A stretch of 64,000 nucleotides of DNA. Origin: Burkholderia ubonensis. Its GTDB lineage: Bacteria > Pseudomonadota > Gammaproteobacteria > Burkholderiales > Burkholderiaceae. The stretch covers positions 682,001 through 746,000 of the forward strand of contig NZ_CADFEB010000003.1 of the NCBI RefSeq assembly GCF_902833085.1. Reading direction: 5' to 3'. Both the position numbers and the translations under genes were made by a program. Of this stretch, positions 25,345-34,828 are shown piece by piece (the first letter of the stretch is position 1; each line of letters opens with the position of its first letter). The notes beneath the pieces were generated by a model. The model was given only the letters and a program-made list of their open reading frames with translations, ran no database searches and was not told where the DNA came from.

Positions 25345-28300
25345 TTAACCTTCCGTTTCTTGGCTCACGGCCACGACATTCTTGCTCTTGCGGGATGCCC
25401 GCCATGCCCCGACGCGCTCCTGGAAGCCCATCACGAACACGAAGAACACCGGCACGAAGAAGATCGCCAGCACCGTCGCGGTCACCATCCCGCCGAACAC
25501 GCCGGTGCCGATCGCGTGCTGGGTTTCGGCGCTTGCGCCCACCGCGATCATCAGCGGCACCACGCCCAGGCCGAATGCCAGCGACGTCATCAGGATCGGG
25601 CGCAGGCGCAGCCGCGACGCCTCCACGGCCGCTTCCAGCAGCCCCTTGCCTTCCTCGCGCAACTGCTTCGCGAATTCGACGATCAGGATCGCGTTCTTCG
25701 CGGACAGGCCGATCACCGTGATCATCCCGACCTTGAAGTACACGTCGTTGGGCAGTCCGCGGAGCATCACCGCGCCGATCGCGCCGATCAGCCCCAGCGG
25801 CACGACCAGCATCACCGACAGCGGGATCGACCAGCTCTCGTAGAGCGCGGCCAGCACCAGGAACACCACGATCATCGACAGCGCCATCAGCATCGGCGCC
25901 TCCGACGCGGACTGGCGCTCCTGCAGCGACTGGCCCGTCCACGCGACCGAGAAGCCCGGCGGCAACTGCTTGGCGAGACGCTCCATCTCGTCCATTGCCG
26001 CGCCGCTCGAGTAGCCGGGCGCGGCCATGCCCGAGATGCGCGCGGACGGGTAGCCCTGGTAGCGCACCATCTGCAGCGGCGTATCGGCCCAGACCGGCCG
26101 GACCACTTCGGACAACGGCACCATGCCGCCGCTCGCGTTGCGCACGTAGAGCTTCATCACGCTGTCGATCTGCATCCGCGCCGGCGCATCGGCCTGGATG
26201 ATCACCTGCTGCATGCGCCCCGCATTCGGGAAATCGTTGACGTAGGTCGAGCCCATCGCGCCGGACAGCGTGTCGCTGATGCTCGTGAACGACACGCCCA
26301 GCGCCTCGGCCTTCTGCCGGTCGATGTCCAGGCGGATGCTCGCGCCGGCCGGCAGGCTGTCCGGATAGACGCCGACCACGACCTTGCTTTGCGCCGCGAG
26401 CTCGAGCAGCCTGGCCTCGGCCGCCTTGAGCGCCGCATTGCCCTGGTTCGCGCGGTCCTGCAAGCGCATCGAGAAGCCCGAGCTGGTGCCCAGTTCGTCG
26501 ATCGCCGGCGGCATCAGGCTCATCACCGAGCCTTCGGTCACGCCCGCCATCGCCTGCTGGGCCCGCATCGCTTCGTCCATGGCCGTCGCGCCGTTGCGCT
26601 TGTCCCAGTCCTTCAGCACCGCGTAATTCAATGCCGCGTTTGGACCCAGGCCGGAGAAGCCGTAGCCGACGATCGAAATGCTGGACTCGATCCCGGGGCG
26701 CGACGCGATGTGCCGTTCGAGCGTCTTGACCACATCCCGCGTACGCTCGGCCGTCGAGTCGGACGGCAGCAGGAAGCCCGTCATGAAGTAGCCCTGATCC
26801 TCCTCGGGCAGGAACGACGACGGCAGCTCGCGGAAGCCGACCACCAGCACGCCGCAGATCGCGACGAACAGCAGCATCACCCGTCCCGCGCGGCCGATCA
26901 GCCGGCCGACACGCGTCGCGTACGACTGCGTCATGCGGTCGAAACGGCGGTTGAACCAGCCGAAGAAGCCGCGCTTCTCGTGGTGCCCGTGCGCGATCGG
27001 CTTGAGCATCGTCGCGCACAGCGCGGGCGTCAGCGTGAGTGCGAGGAGCGCCGAGAACAGGATCGACACCGCCATCGCCATCGTGAACTGCTGATAGATC
27101 ACGCCGACCGAGCCGCTGGACATCGCCATCGGCAGGAACACGGCGGTCAGGACCAGCGTGACGCCGATGATCGCGCCGGTGATCTCCTTCATCGCCTTGA
27201 CCGTCGCGTCCTTCGGCGACAGGCCTTCCTCCGCCATCAGGCGCTCGACGTTCTCCACCACGACGATCGCGTCGTCGACGATGATGCCGATCGCCAGCAC
27301 CATGCCGAACATGGTCAGCACGTTGATCGAGAAGCCGGAGGCCAGCATGATCGTGAAGGTGCCGAGCATCGCGACCGGCGCGACGATGGCCGGGATCAGC
27401 GTGTAGCGCACGTTCTGCAGGAACAGGTACATCACCAGGAACACCAGCACCATCGCCTCGATCAGCGTGTCGAGCACCTTCTCGATCGAGATCTTGACGA
27501 ACGGCGCGGTGTCGAACGGGATCGAATCGCTCATGCCCGACGGCATCGATTTGCGCAGCTCCGCCAGCCGCGCCCGCACGGCATCCGCGGTCTTTACCGC
27601 ATTGCCGCCCGGCGAGAGCTGCACGCCGGCGATGACGGCGGGCTTGCCGCTCTCGGTGTTGACGAAGTTGTAGGACTGCGAGCCGAGCTCCACCCGCGCG
27701 ACGTCGCCCAGCACGACCTTGGAGCCGTTCGCGTTGGCGCGCAGCACGATCGCGGCGAACTCTTCCGGCGTCGTCAGCTGGCCCTGCACGGTCAGCGGCA
27801 CGGTCACCCGCTGCCCCGACATGGCCGGCAACGCGCCGACGCTGCCCGGCGCGATCTGGACGTTCTGCTGGCTGATGGCGGCCGTCAGGTCGCTCATCGA
27901 CAGGCCGTAGGTGATCAGCCTGGACGGATCGACCCAGATGCGCATCGCCCGTTCGGACCCGAACATCTGCACGCGGCCCACGCCCTCGACGCGACGCAGC
28001 TCCTCGACGATGTTGCGCGCCATGTAGTCGGACAGCTCGCCTTCGTCGAAACGGCCGCTATCGGACTTGAGGGCGACGAACAGCAGGAAGCCGGACGACG
28101 CCGACTCGACGATCACGCCGTTCTGCCGCACGACCGCGGGCAAGCGCGGCTCGACGGCCTTCAGCTTGTTCTGCACGTCGACCTGCGCGAGCGCCGGATC
28201 CGTGCCGGGCTTGAACGTGACGGTGATCTTCGCCGTGCCGGACGTGTCGGCCGACGACTCGTAGTAGAGCAGATTCTTGACGCCGGACAGCTCCCGTTCG

Positions 28301-28494
28301 ATCAGGCTCAGCACCCCGTCGCTCATGGTTTGCGGCGTGGCGCCCGGGTAGGTCGCGTTGATGGTGACGGTCGGCGGCGCGACCGTCGGATAGCGCGCGA
28401 TCGGCAGTTGCGGGATCGCGATCACGCCCATCAGGATGATGAAGAGCGCGACGACCCACGCGAAGACCGGGCGCCGGATGAAGAATTGAGACAT
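25345..28494 (-). CDS. HAE1-family RND multidrug efflux transporter
   Basis: At 1049 aa it has the usual length of AcrB/MexB-type pumps. It begins MSQFFIRRPVFAWVVALFI, contains VAPPTVTINATYPGA, and has the paired Asp residues in GIIVDDAIVVVENVERL (TM4) needed for proton relay. Twelve helices and two large periplasmic loops are evident. It exports drugs from the periplasm and inner-membrane leaflet through the NodT channel. The adaptor gene is 20 bp upstream. Regulation probably comes from the divergent two-component pair. Confidence 0.95.
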   Translation of the reverse strand: MSQFFIRRPVFAWVVALFIILMGVIAIPQLPIARYPTVAPPTVTINATYPGATPQTMSDGVLSLIERELSGVKNLLYYESSADTSGTAKITVTFKPGTDPALAQVDVQNKLKAVEPRLPAVVRQNGVIVESASSGFLLFVALKSDSGRFDEGELSDYMARNIVEELRRVEGVGRVQMFGSERAMRIWVDPSRLITYGLSMSDLTAAISQQNVQIAPGSVGALPAMSGQRVTVPLTVQGQLTTPEEFAAIVLRANANGSKVVLGDVARVELGSQSYNFVNTESGKPAVIAGVQLSPGGNAVKTADAVRARLAELRKSMPSGMSDSIPFDTAPFVKISIEKVLDTLIEAMVLVFLVMYLFLQNVRYTLIPAIVAPVAMLGTFTIMLASGFSINVLTMFGMVLAIGIIVDDAIVVVENVERLMAEEGLSPKDATVKAMKEITGAIIGVTLVLTAVFLPMAMSSGSVGVIYQQFTMAMAVSILFSALLALTLTPALCATMLKPIAHGHHEKRGFFGWFNRRFDRMTQSYATRVGRLIGRAGRVMLLFVAICGVLVVGFRELPSSFLPEEDQGYFMTGFLLPSDSTAERTRDVVKTLERHIASRPGIESSISIVGYGFSGLGPNAALNYAVLKDWDKRNGATAMDEAMRAQQAMAGVTEGSVMSLMPPAIDELGTSSGFSMRLQDRANQGNAALKAAEARLLELAAQSKVVVGVYPDSLPAGASIRLDIDRQKAEALGVSFTSISDTLSGAMGSTYVNDFPNAGRMQQVIIQADAPARMQIDSVMKLYVRNASGGMVPLSEVVRPVWADTPLQMVRYQGYPSARISGMAAPGYSSGAAMDEMERLAKQLPPGFSVAWTGQSLQERQSASEAPMLMALSMIVVFLVLAALYESWSIPLSVMLVVPLGLIGAIGAVMLRGLPNDVYFKVGMITVIGLSAKNAILIVEFAKQLREEGKGLLEAAVEASRLRLRPILMTSLAFGLGVVPLMIAVGASAETQHAIGTGVFGGMVTATVLAIFFVPVFFVFVMGFQERVGAWRASRKSKNVVAVSQETEG

Positions 28495-28514
28495 GGCAGG
28501 ACGCTCCCCGTGAC

Positions 28515-29690
28515 TCAGCGCGCGGCCGCGGTGGCCGTGGTGGCCGCAGCGGCCGCGGCAACGGGCGACTTCCAGGCGCTCGCGGCGACCGGGGCGCCGT
28601 CGGTCAGGCGCTCCATCCCTTCCACCACGACCTTCTGGCCCGCCTGCAGCCCCGACTTGATGCGGTAGCTGCGGCCCGTCTGCTCGCCGAGCTCGACCGG
28701 CTTCAGGTGCGCCTGGTTCTTCGCGTCGAGCACCCAGATCTGCGGCTTGCCGTCCGCGCGCACCACCGCCTGTTGCGGCACCGTCAGCGCGCTCGCGTAG
28801 TTCGCGCGCGGAATCCGGGCGCGCACGTACATGCCCGGCAGCAGCAGCCGCTTCGCGTTGTCCACCAGCACGCGCACCAGCACGTCGCCGGTGCCGGCAT
28901 CGACGTTCACGCCGGAGAACAGCATCCGGCCTTTCACGTCGTAAGGCGTGCCGTCGTCGCGCAGCACCTCGACCGGCAGGCCGGTACCGGCATAGCTGTC
29001 CTGCGACGCCAGCGTGTCGCGCAGGTGCTGCAGCGACGACGCCGGCTGGCGCACGTCGACGTAGACCTGGTCGATCTGCTGAATGCGCGCCATCGGCGCG
29101 GCGTCGGTGCTGCCGACGAGCGCGCCTTCGGTCACGAGCGCCTGGTCGATGCGGCCCGTGATCGGCGCCTCCACCGTGGCGAACTTCAGGTCGAGCTGCC
29201 GGCGCGCCAGCGTCGCGCGCGCCTGCGCCACGTCGGCCGCGGCCTGGTCGCGCTGCGACACGGAATCGTCATAGACCTGGCGGCTGATCGCGTCCACTTC
29301 GACCAGCGGCTTGAGTCGCGCGGTCTGCACCTTGGCGCGCTCGAGCGCCGCGTCGGCCCGCTGCAGCGCGGCGGCGGCGGTGTCCATGTCGGCCTTGAAC
29401 GGCGCCGGGTTGATCTGGAACAGCGGCTGGCCCGCGTGCACTTCGGTGCCCTGCTCGAACATCCGGCGCAGCACGATGCCGCTGACCTGCGGACGGATCT
29501 CGGCGATCCGCACCGCCGCGATCCGGCCCGGCAGGTCCTCGGTCAGCTTCAGGGGGGCCGGCGTCACGGTCATCGCCGCGACCGGGATCGCAGGCGGGGC
29601 GGCCGGCTTGTCGGACTGCCCGCAGCCTGCCAGCAATGCGGTCACCAGCGCGTAGACGCCGCCGTAGCGGCACAGTTTTTCATTCTTCAT
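28515..29690 (-). CDS. RND efflux periplasmic adaptor (membrane fusion protein)
   Basis: This 391-aa protein has a lipobox LLAGCG with Cys23, a barrel-sandwich domain (TEDLPGRIAAVRIAEIRPQVSG), a helical hairpin rich in Ala/Arg/Gln (residues about 95-155) and the beta-barrel and membrane-proximal regions. It bridges the inner-membrane pump and the outer-membrane channel. It is the first gene of the efflux operon and is transcribed away from the response-regulator gene. The C-terminal Ala/Thr-rich tail is probably unstructured. Confidence 0.93.
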   Translation of the reverse strand: MKNEKLCRYGGVYALVTALLAGCGQSDKPAAPPAIPVAAMTVTPAPLKLTEDLPGRIAAVRIAEIRPQVSGIVLRRMFEQGTEVHAGQPLFQINPAPFKADMDTAAAALQRADAALERAKVQTARLKPLVEVDAISRQVYDDSVSQRDQAAADVAQARATLARRQLDLKFATVEAPITGRIDQALVTEGALVGSTDAAPMARIQQIDQVYVDVRQPASSLQHLRDTLASQDSYAGTGLPVEVLRDDGTPYDVKGRMLFSGVNVDAGTGDVLVRVLVDNAKRLLLPGMYVRARIPRANYASALTVPQQAVVRADGKPQIWVLDAKNQAHLKPVELGEQTGRSYRIKSGLQAGQKVVVEGMERLTDGAPVAASAWKSPVAAAAAATTATAAAR

Positions 29691-29788
29691 TTGGACTCCA
29701 TGGGATGCAGGCAGCCGATTGCCGACCCTGACACGCGGCAGTGTGCGTGCGCCCGATGGCGTTTCTTCTACGGTAGTATGGAGATTCG
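29691..29788. promoter_or_regulatory. Divergent control region between efflux pump and two-component genes
   Basis: Only 98 bp separate the adaptor and response-regulator start codons, so both promoters and the regulator sites must lie here. A small inverted repeat CTAC-G-GTAG (29777-29785 region) and a TAGTAT that could be a plus-strand -10 are visible. A GGAG lies 5 bases before the response-regulator ATG. Assignment of exact promoter boxes is uncertain. Confidence 0.4.
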
Positions 29789-30559
29789 ATGGAGCTGCCG
29801 AATGGAAGCAACGTAGTGGTCACGCCCGACACCCCCCAGCCGCCCGGCGCGGCTCAGAATGCCCAAGCCTTGATCCTCATTGCCGAGGACGAGCCCGAAA
29901 TCGCGGACATCCTCGCCGCCTACTTCGCGCGCAGCGGCTTTCGCACCGTGCACGCCGCCGACGGGCGCCGCGCGCTGGATCTCCACCTGTCCGTCAAGCC
30001 CGACCTCGTGCTGCTCGACGTGCAGATGCCGCATGTCGACGGCTGGAAGGTGCTGACCGAGATCCGCCACCGGGGCAGCACCCCGGTCATCCTGCTGACG
30101 GCGCTCGATCAGGACCTCGACAAATTGATGGGGCTGCGCATCGGGGCGGACGATTACGTCGTCAAGCCGTTCAATCCCGCGGAAGTCGTCGCGCGCGCGC
30201 AGGCGGTGCTGCGCCGGTCGATGGCCGCGTCGCATGACGGCGAGCAGCGCGTGCTGCGCGTGCCGCCGCTGGAAATCGATCTGGACCACTACGAAGCCGT
30301 GGTGCAGGTGGAGCAGCAGCGTCATTTCCTCACGCTGACCCTGACCGAGTTCAAGTTGCTCACGCAACTGGCGCGCGCGCCCAAGCGCGTGTTCAGCCGC
30401 GCCGAGCTGATGACCGCCTGCCTGCCCGAAGGCGACGCGATGGAGCGGACGGTGGACAGCCACATAAGCAAGCTGCGCAAGAAGCTGGAGGATCTCGGCG
30501 TCAAGGGCATTCCGTGCAGCGTGCGCGGCGTCGGCTACAAGCTGTGGAGCGTCGAATGA
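29789..30559 (+). CDS. OmpR/BaeR-like response regulator
   Basis: The 256-aa protein has a receiver domain with acidic pocket EDE at 33-35, phosphorylation site Asp77 in LVLLDVQMP and the conserved Lys in YVVKPFNP, then a winged-helix DNA-binding domain (VDSHISKLRKKLEDLG, VRGVGYKL). A Pro-rich N-terminal extension of about 25 residues precedes the receiver. It overlaps the sensor kinase gene by four bases (ATGA). By its divergent position it is the likely activator of the efflux operon, similar in plan to AdeR-AdeABC or BaeR-MdtABC. Confidence 0.92.
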   Translation: MELPNGSNVVVTPDTPQPPGAAQNAQALILIAEDEPEIADILAAYFARSGFRTVHAADGRRALDLHLSVKPDLVLLDVQMPHVDGWKVLTEIRHRGSTPVILLTALDQDLDKLMGLRIGADDYVVKPFNPAEVVARAQAVLRRSMAASHDGEQRVLRVPPLEIDLDHYEAVVQVEQQRHFLTLTLTEFKLLTQLARAPKRVFSRAELMTACLPEGDAMERTVDSHISKLRKKLEDLGVKGIPCSVRGVGYKLWSVE

Positions 30560-31644
30560 AGCTGGAGGGGATGAGCCGCCAGATCGCGCTGTCGATGGCG
30601 ACCATCGCGTTCGGCGTGGCGGCGCTGCTCATAGCGACGTCCTATGTTTTTTACTTTCTGACATTCCGTTACTGGCCCAAGCTGTGCGCGCAAATGGGCT
30701 GGGTGCCGACCGGGCCGGAATGGGCGTGGCTGATCGCCACCACGCTGCTCGCCCTCGCGCTGGCCGTTCTGATGGCCGTCAGGCTCGCGCGCCGCATCCT
30801 GGTGCCGCTCAACTCGGTGGCGAACGGCATCCGCCGCGTCGCGCAGGGCGATCTCGACGCACGCGCCGTCGCGGGCGACCGCTCGCTGCGCGAAGCGGCG
30901 TTGCTGGCCGACGACTTCAACGCGCTCGCGAGCGAGCTGCAACGCGTGACCGCGGAGCGGGCATTCTGGAATGCCGCGATCGCCCACGAGCTGCGCACGC
31001 CCGTCACCATCCTGCGCGGGCGGCTGCAGGGCCTGGCCGACGGGGTGTTTCCGTCCGATGAATCGCAGTTCCGCCGGCTGCTGACCCAGGTCGAGGGGCT
31101 CGGGCGGCTGATCGAGGACCTGCGCGTGGTCGGCCTCGCGGAAAGCGGCCATCTGAATCTCCAGGTGCACGAGGCCGACCTGGGCGCCGACGTCGAGGCC
31201 GTCGTCGCGGTGTTCGACGATGCGCTCAAGGCGGCGGGCCAGCATGCCGTGCTGGACCTGGACGCGCGCCTCATGCGTTGCGACCCGGTGCGGATCCGGC
31301 AGGCGCTGCTGGCCTTGCTCGAAAACGCGCGCATGCACGCAGTGCCCGGTTCGATCCGCATCCGCACGCGCGTCGAGCAGGGGCGATGCCATCTGAGCGT
31401 CGAGGACGATGGTCCGGGCATCCCCGCCGACTTCGCGCCGCACGTGTTCGATGCGTTCAGGCGGGCCGAAGGTGAGCGTGCGGGCAAGGGCACCGGCCTC
31501 GGGCTGGCCGTCGTGGCGGCCATTGCGCATGCGCACGGCGGACAGGCGACGTGCCGTCCGGCGGCCGGCGGCGGCACGGTGTTCGAATTGCAGTGGCCCG
31601 ACGATCCGGCGCCGGCGCACATGCCGGAGCGGGTTCAGGCCTGA
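30556..31644 (+). CDS. BaeS/AdeS-like sensor histidine kinase
   Basis: The start is the ATG inside the ATGA overlap with the response regulator. The 362-aa product has two membrane helices (about 13-35 and 56-76) with a short periplasmic loop, a HAMP segment, a dimerisation domain with His144 in AIAHELRTPVTIL, and an ATPase domain with ENARMHA (N box), EDDGPGIP (G1) and GKGTGLGLAV (G2). The short loop suggests it senses membrane or small hydrophobic signals rather than a bulky periplasmic ligand. Confidence 0.92.
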   Translation: MKLEGMSRQIALSMATIAFGVAALLIATSYVFYFLTFRYWPKLCAQMGWVPTGPEWAWLIATTLLALALAVLMAVRLARRILVPLNSVANGIRRVAQGDLDARAVAGDRSLREAALLADDFNALASELQRVTAERAFWNAAIAHELRTPVTILRGRLQGLADGVFPSDESQFRRLLTQVEGLGRLIEDLRVVGLAESGHLNLQVHEADLGADVEAVVAVFDDALKAAGQHAVLDLDARLMRCDPVRIRQALLALLENARMHAVPGSIRIRTRVEQGRCHLSVEDDGPGIPADFAPHVFDAFRRAEGERAGKGTGLGLAVVAAIAHAHGGQATCRPAAGGGTVFELQWPDDPAPAHMPERVQA

Positions 31645-31654
31645 AGCCCGGCGC

Positions 31655-31680
31655 GCGCCCGGGCGGGTTCGCCCGGGCGC
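31655..31680. terminator. Shared hairpin between convergent genes
   Basis: An 11-bp perfect GC stem (31655-31665 with 31670-31680) and a GGTT loop lie between the sensor kinase and the autotransporter stops. No T-tract is present, but the stem is strong and symmetric, so it could serve both strands. Confidence 0.5.
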
Positions 31681-31731
31681 ATGAGACCGGTCGCGGCTGC
31701 GCACATGCCGCAGCCGCGTACCAAAAACCCG

Positions 31732-33372
31732 TTACCAACGATAGCCGACGCCCGCGCCCGCACCGAATGAGCCGTGGCCGGAAACCGCCGTCGTCATCGA
31801 TCCCTTCACCAGCCATTTCGCCGTTGCGACGGAAAGACCCACCGCCATCGCGCTTTGGCCGCCGTACGTACCGCCGCCGAGCGCGACGACCTTCTCGCCG
31901 GGCAAAACCGCTTGCGGCAGGTTTGCCATTGCGATGGCGCTCGCGGTACCCGCATTCGCGTCCTTGCGATACTTCGACATTTCGTCGCGAACGGAATTGA
32001 TTGCGCCGTTCAACTGGCGCACGTTCACGGCATCGGTCGGTGCCGTACCGTCAGCCACGTTGACCAGTTGACGCTCAGCGCCCGGCGCACCAATCGACAC
32101 CGTGTTGTCGCGATCCGCGATCGAATTCGCACCGAGGGCAACCGAATTGTTTGCGCTCGCGCGGCTGTTCGTGCCGATGGCGGTAGCGTCCTTGCCCGAG
32201 ACATTCGAACCCGAGCCGATAGCCGTTCCGTTCGTTGCGGTGACTTTCGAATTCGCGCCGACGGCGGTTCCGTTCGGCACGCTGACGACCGAATTTTTGC
32301 CGACCGCGGTTCCCGTGTCATCCGCAACCGTGCCGTTTGAGCCGCTCGTCGAAATCTTGCCGACGGTCGTAGAGAGCGCTGCCAGGTTCGTCGACAATGC
32401 CGAAACCTGACTTGCGACCGAGAAAAGCTGCGAGCCGTTCACGGCATCGGTGCTGGTTGCGCTGATTTCCCCGGCCGCAACATTCACGATCTGACGCTCC
32501 GCGCCGGCGCTGCCAACGCTCACCACGCCGACGGGCGTGCCCGCGAAGCCGCTGTAGCTGACGCCGTTCAGCGTCACGCTGCTGACGGTGGTATAAGCTC
32601 GCGTGGTCGCGTTCGAGCCCAATGCTACGGAATTCGCATCGACGGCGTTCGCGCCTTCCCCGATGGCGACCGCATTTACCGCTGATGCTGTCGCACGGGC
32701 AATGGCGACGCTCCCGGTAGCAGACGCCGAACTGTCGATGCCGAGCGCTACCGCATCACCCGCGCCAGCGTTTGCCTGAAAACCAAGCGCCGTACCGCCA
32801 GCCGCACTGCTGCCCTTGCCCACGGCAGTCGAAAATGTCGCTGTGGCGCTTGCACCTTGCCCAACCGCCGTCGACTGATCCACTGCGAAAGCCCCCTGAC
32901 CGAATGCCGATGCTGTTGCCCCGTTCGCGATTGCCCCGTCACCCACTGCCGTCGCTTTGGTTCCGATCGCACCTGAAAGCGCACCCACCGCCGTCGCCTG
33001 ATCCCCGGTAGCCGTGGAATTTCCGCCGACCGCCGTCGCCTGCGTACCGGTCGCCACCGCCACGCGGCCGATCGCTACGGTTTCGCTATAGGCTGTCGCC
33101 GAGCCCGAATTCGCCACTGCCGCGGTACCGATCGCAACGTTGTCGCAACCCGTTGCCGCTGCCGGATACGTGCCGCTCCCCGAGATCGCGATGTTGCCGA
33201 CACAGCTTCCCGACGTTTCGGTCGACGTCCCGTTCTGCACATAATCCGCCCGCGCGGATGTAGACGCCGCCATTGCGACCATCGCCGCACCAACGGCGAA
33301 AGCAAGTGCCGCTTTCGATTTCGCCGGCGCGCGTTGTGCCGGATTTCCCAAACCTCGACGTTCCTCGTTCAT
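31732..33372 (-). CDS. Trimeric autotransporter adhesin (YadA-like), 546 aa
   Basis: After a signal sequence ending near TSARA-DY (about residue 43) come many YadA-head repeats ([30 protein letters not shown]), a neck with [10 protein letters not shown] and [15 protein letters not shown] motifs, a short coiled stalk ([19 protein letters not shown]), and the C-terminal anchor from about residue 470 that ends in YRW. It lacks the extended ESPR signal seen in its large neighbour. An AGGAAAA site precedes the ATG. It should form surface trimers for adhesion. It lies 151 bp downstream of an H-NS-like gene on the same strand. Confidence 0.9.
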   Translation of the reverse strand: MNEERRGLGNPAQRAPAKSKAALAFAVGAAMVAMAASTSARADYVQNGTSTETSGSCVGNIAISGSGTYPAAATGCDNVAIGTAAVANSGSATAYSETVAIGRVAVATGTQATAVGGNSTATGDQATAVGALSGAIGTKATAVGDGAIANGATASAFGQGAFAVDQSTAVGQGASATATFSTAVGKGSSAAGGTALGFQANAGAGDAVALGIDSSASATGSVAIARATASAVNAVAIGEGANAVDANSVALGSNATTRAYTTVSSVTLNGVSYSGFAGTPVGVVSVGSAGAERQIVNVAAGEISATSTDAVNGSQLFSVASQVSALSTNLAALSTTVGKISTSGSNGTVADDTGTAVGKNSVVSVPNGTAVGANSKVTATNGTAIGSGSNVSGKDATAIGTNSRASANNSVALGANSIADRDNTVSIGAPGAERQLVNVADGTAPTDAVNVRQLNGAINSVRDEMSKYRKDANAGTASAIAMANLPQAVLPGEKVVALGGGTYGGQSAMAVGLSVATAKWLVKGSMTTAVSGHGSFGAGAGVGYRW

Positions 33373-33523
33373 ACGTTTTCCTAAGCTATAGATAAGACGG
33401 TCATGTTGCGCACGGGATTGTGATCGGTGTCACCGGCGCCCATGTTTGCCACGGCGGAAGAACATTCTGTTTGGGAGGAAATTCTTTTAGCGGTCTCGCC
33501 AACGCGCTTCGTCACGGTTCACA

Positions 33524-33871
33524 TCACGCATCGCCCGGCGTGGATTCGCCCGCAGCCTCGCCGGGCGACCTGATCCTGAAATCCTCCGGATTGCGTCCTT
33601 TCAACCAGTGCGGCCGCCGGCCGCGCCCTGTCCAGGTCGCGCCGGTGTCGGGATCCCAGTAGCGCGGCTCGGCATGCCGACGCCGCTGCGTCCAGGCCGA
33701 TCCGACATTCAACAAACGCGCTTCGATCATTCGCCAGTCGATCTCGTAGTCGCGTATCAACTTGACGATCTGCTCCACGACATCCTTGCGGCGAGCGGCG
33801 CGTTGTGTCGTGATCCGGGCATCCAGCTCGGCACGACGGGCCAGCAACTCCTGCAACGATTCGCTCGACAT
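33524..33871 (-). CDS. H-NS family histone-like protein
   Basis: This 115-aa protein has an N-terminal coiled oligomerisation region rich in Glu/Arg and a C-terminal DNA-binding motif, YWDPDTGATWTGRGRRPHWL, matching the GxTWxGRGRxPxW loop of Burkholderia H-NS/Bv3F-like proteins. AAAGGAG lies 6 bases upstream of ATG. It is placed between two adhesin genes, where it may silence or tune their expression. A second, different copy occurs at 52900-53235. Confidence 0.88.
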   Translation of the reverse strand: MSSESLQELLARRAELDARITTQRAARRKDVVEQIVKLIRDYEIDWRMIEARLLNVGSAWTQRRRHAEPRYWDPDTGATWTGRGRRPHWLKGRNPEDFRIRSPGEAAGESTPGDA

Positions 33872-34092
33872 GTGTTCTCCTTTTTATTTGCGCCCCGGAA
33901 ACGCATATCGCCGTGGCCGCCTCGTCTTCCCGTGCCGACACTCGAGGCCGCGATCGGCCGCGCCCAATATGATTTCTGGTCCCCGTAGCCGGTGAACCTG
34001 CGGGGTGACCGCAGGCTTGCCAAAATCCGGCGCGCGCCCGGCAACGCGCGCCGCAACCGCATCCGGTTACGGATGCTCGAAACGCGGCGTCA

Positions 34093-34761
34093 TCAACGCT
34101 GCAGCACGATCTCGACACGCCGGTTACCGGCGCGCCCCTCGGCTGTCGCGTTGGACGCAACCGGTTCGGCCTTCCCGCGTCCGGTCACGACGAGCGTGTC
34201 GGCCCGAAGTCCACGTTCCCGAAGGTAGCCGGCAACCGCGTCCGCACGTTGCTGCGAGAGCTGGAGGTTCGACGCGTCCGAGCCGATCGCGTCCGTGTGG
34301 CCGGTGACTGACACGCGCGTGAAGTGCTGGTCGCCTTGCTGGCTCGTCAGCTTGTCGAGCGTTGCGCGAGCGGCGGGAGTCAGCGTCGCCGATCCGAATG
34401 CGAACAGGGCATCCGACGAGAGATTGACGTTTTGTACGGGAGCCGGCGCCGCCGCAACGGGTGCAGGTGCGGACGCCGGTGCTGCAACAGCACCGCATTG
34501 GAATACGAGCGTTCCGGGGTCCGCACCATCGCGGAACGGCCTGGTCGAATCGACCGTTCGAACGGGCTGGTCCGCGCACATGCGCTTGGCGACCTTCATG
34601 CACGTCGCCTGGCTGGAAAAGATGCCGTGACAGTCGACCTGGTACGTCCGGATGCCATCCCTCAGCTGCAGCTCGTATGCGCTGAACGTCGGGCCGGATG
34701 CGCTGGTGCATGCAGAAAGCAACAGCGCGGACAGAATGGGTACGAGATAGAGATTTTTCAC
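34093..34761 (-). CDS. OmpA-like outer-membrane lipoprotein
   Basis: The 222-aa protein starts with GTG, has lipobox LLLSAC (Cys18), a Cys-containing N-terminal domain, an Ala/Pro-rich linker (residues about 95-112) and a C-terminal OmpA peptidoglycan-binding domain with SVTGHTDAIGSDASNLQLSQ and RGKAEPVASNATAEGRAGNRR. It anchors the outer membrane to the cell wall. It lies 67 bp downstream of the giant adhesin gene; an OmpA-like gene next to a trimeric autotransporter is a recurrent Burkholderia arrangement and suggests help in stabilising the anchor. Confidence 0.9.
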   Translation of the reverse strand: MKNLYLVPILSALLLSACTSASGPTFSAYELQLRDGIRTYQVDCHGIFSSQATCMKVAKRMCADQPVRTVDSTRPFRDGADPGTLVFQCGAVAAPASAPAPVAAAPAPVQNVNLSSDALFAFGSATLTPAARATLDKLTSQQGDQHFTRVSVTGHTDAIGSDASNLQLSQQRADAVAGYLRERGLRADTLVVTGRGKAEPVASNATAEGRAGNRRVEIVLQR

Positions 34762-34794
34762 TGTAATGCTCCGGAAAATCCGTATGGAGTAGAA

Positions 34795-34821
34795 GCCGGG
34801 CAGGTATGCGAGACGCCCGGC
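34795..34821 (-). terminator. Hairpin after the large adhesin gene
   Basis: GCCGGGC (34795-34801) pairs with GCCCGGC (34815-34821). It is followed on the minus strand by a pyrimidine stretch but no clear T-tract, so it may only partly reduce transcription into the OmpA-like gene. Confidence 0.35.
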
Positions 34822-34828
34822 CTCTGCG

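Noticed and set aside
25276..28668. 1130-aa plus-strand open frame opposite the RND transporter
   Set aside because: It is antisense to a clear HAE1 pump and has Arg/His-rich low-complexity sequence, the usual shadow of high-GC coding DNA.
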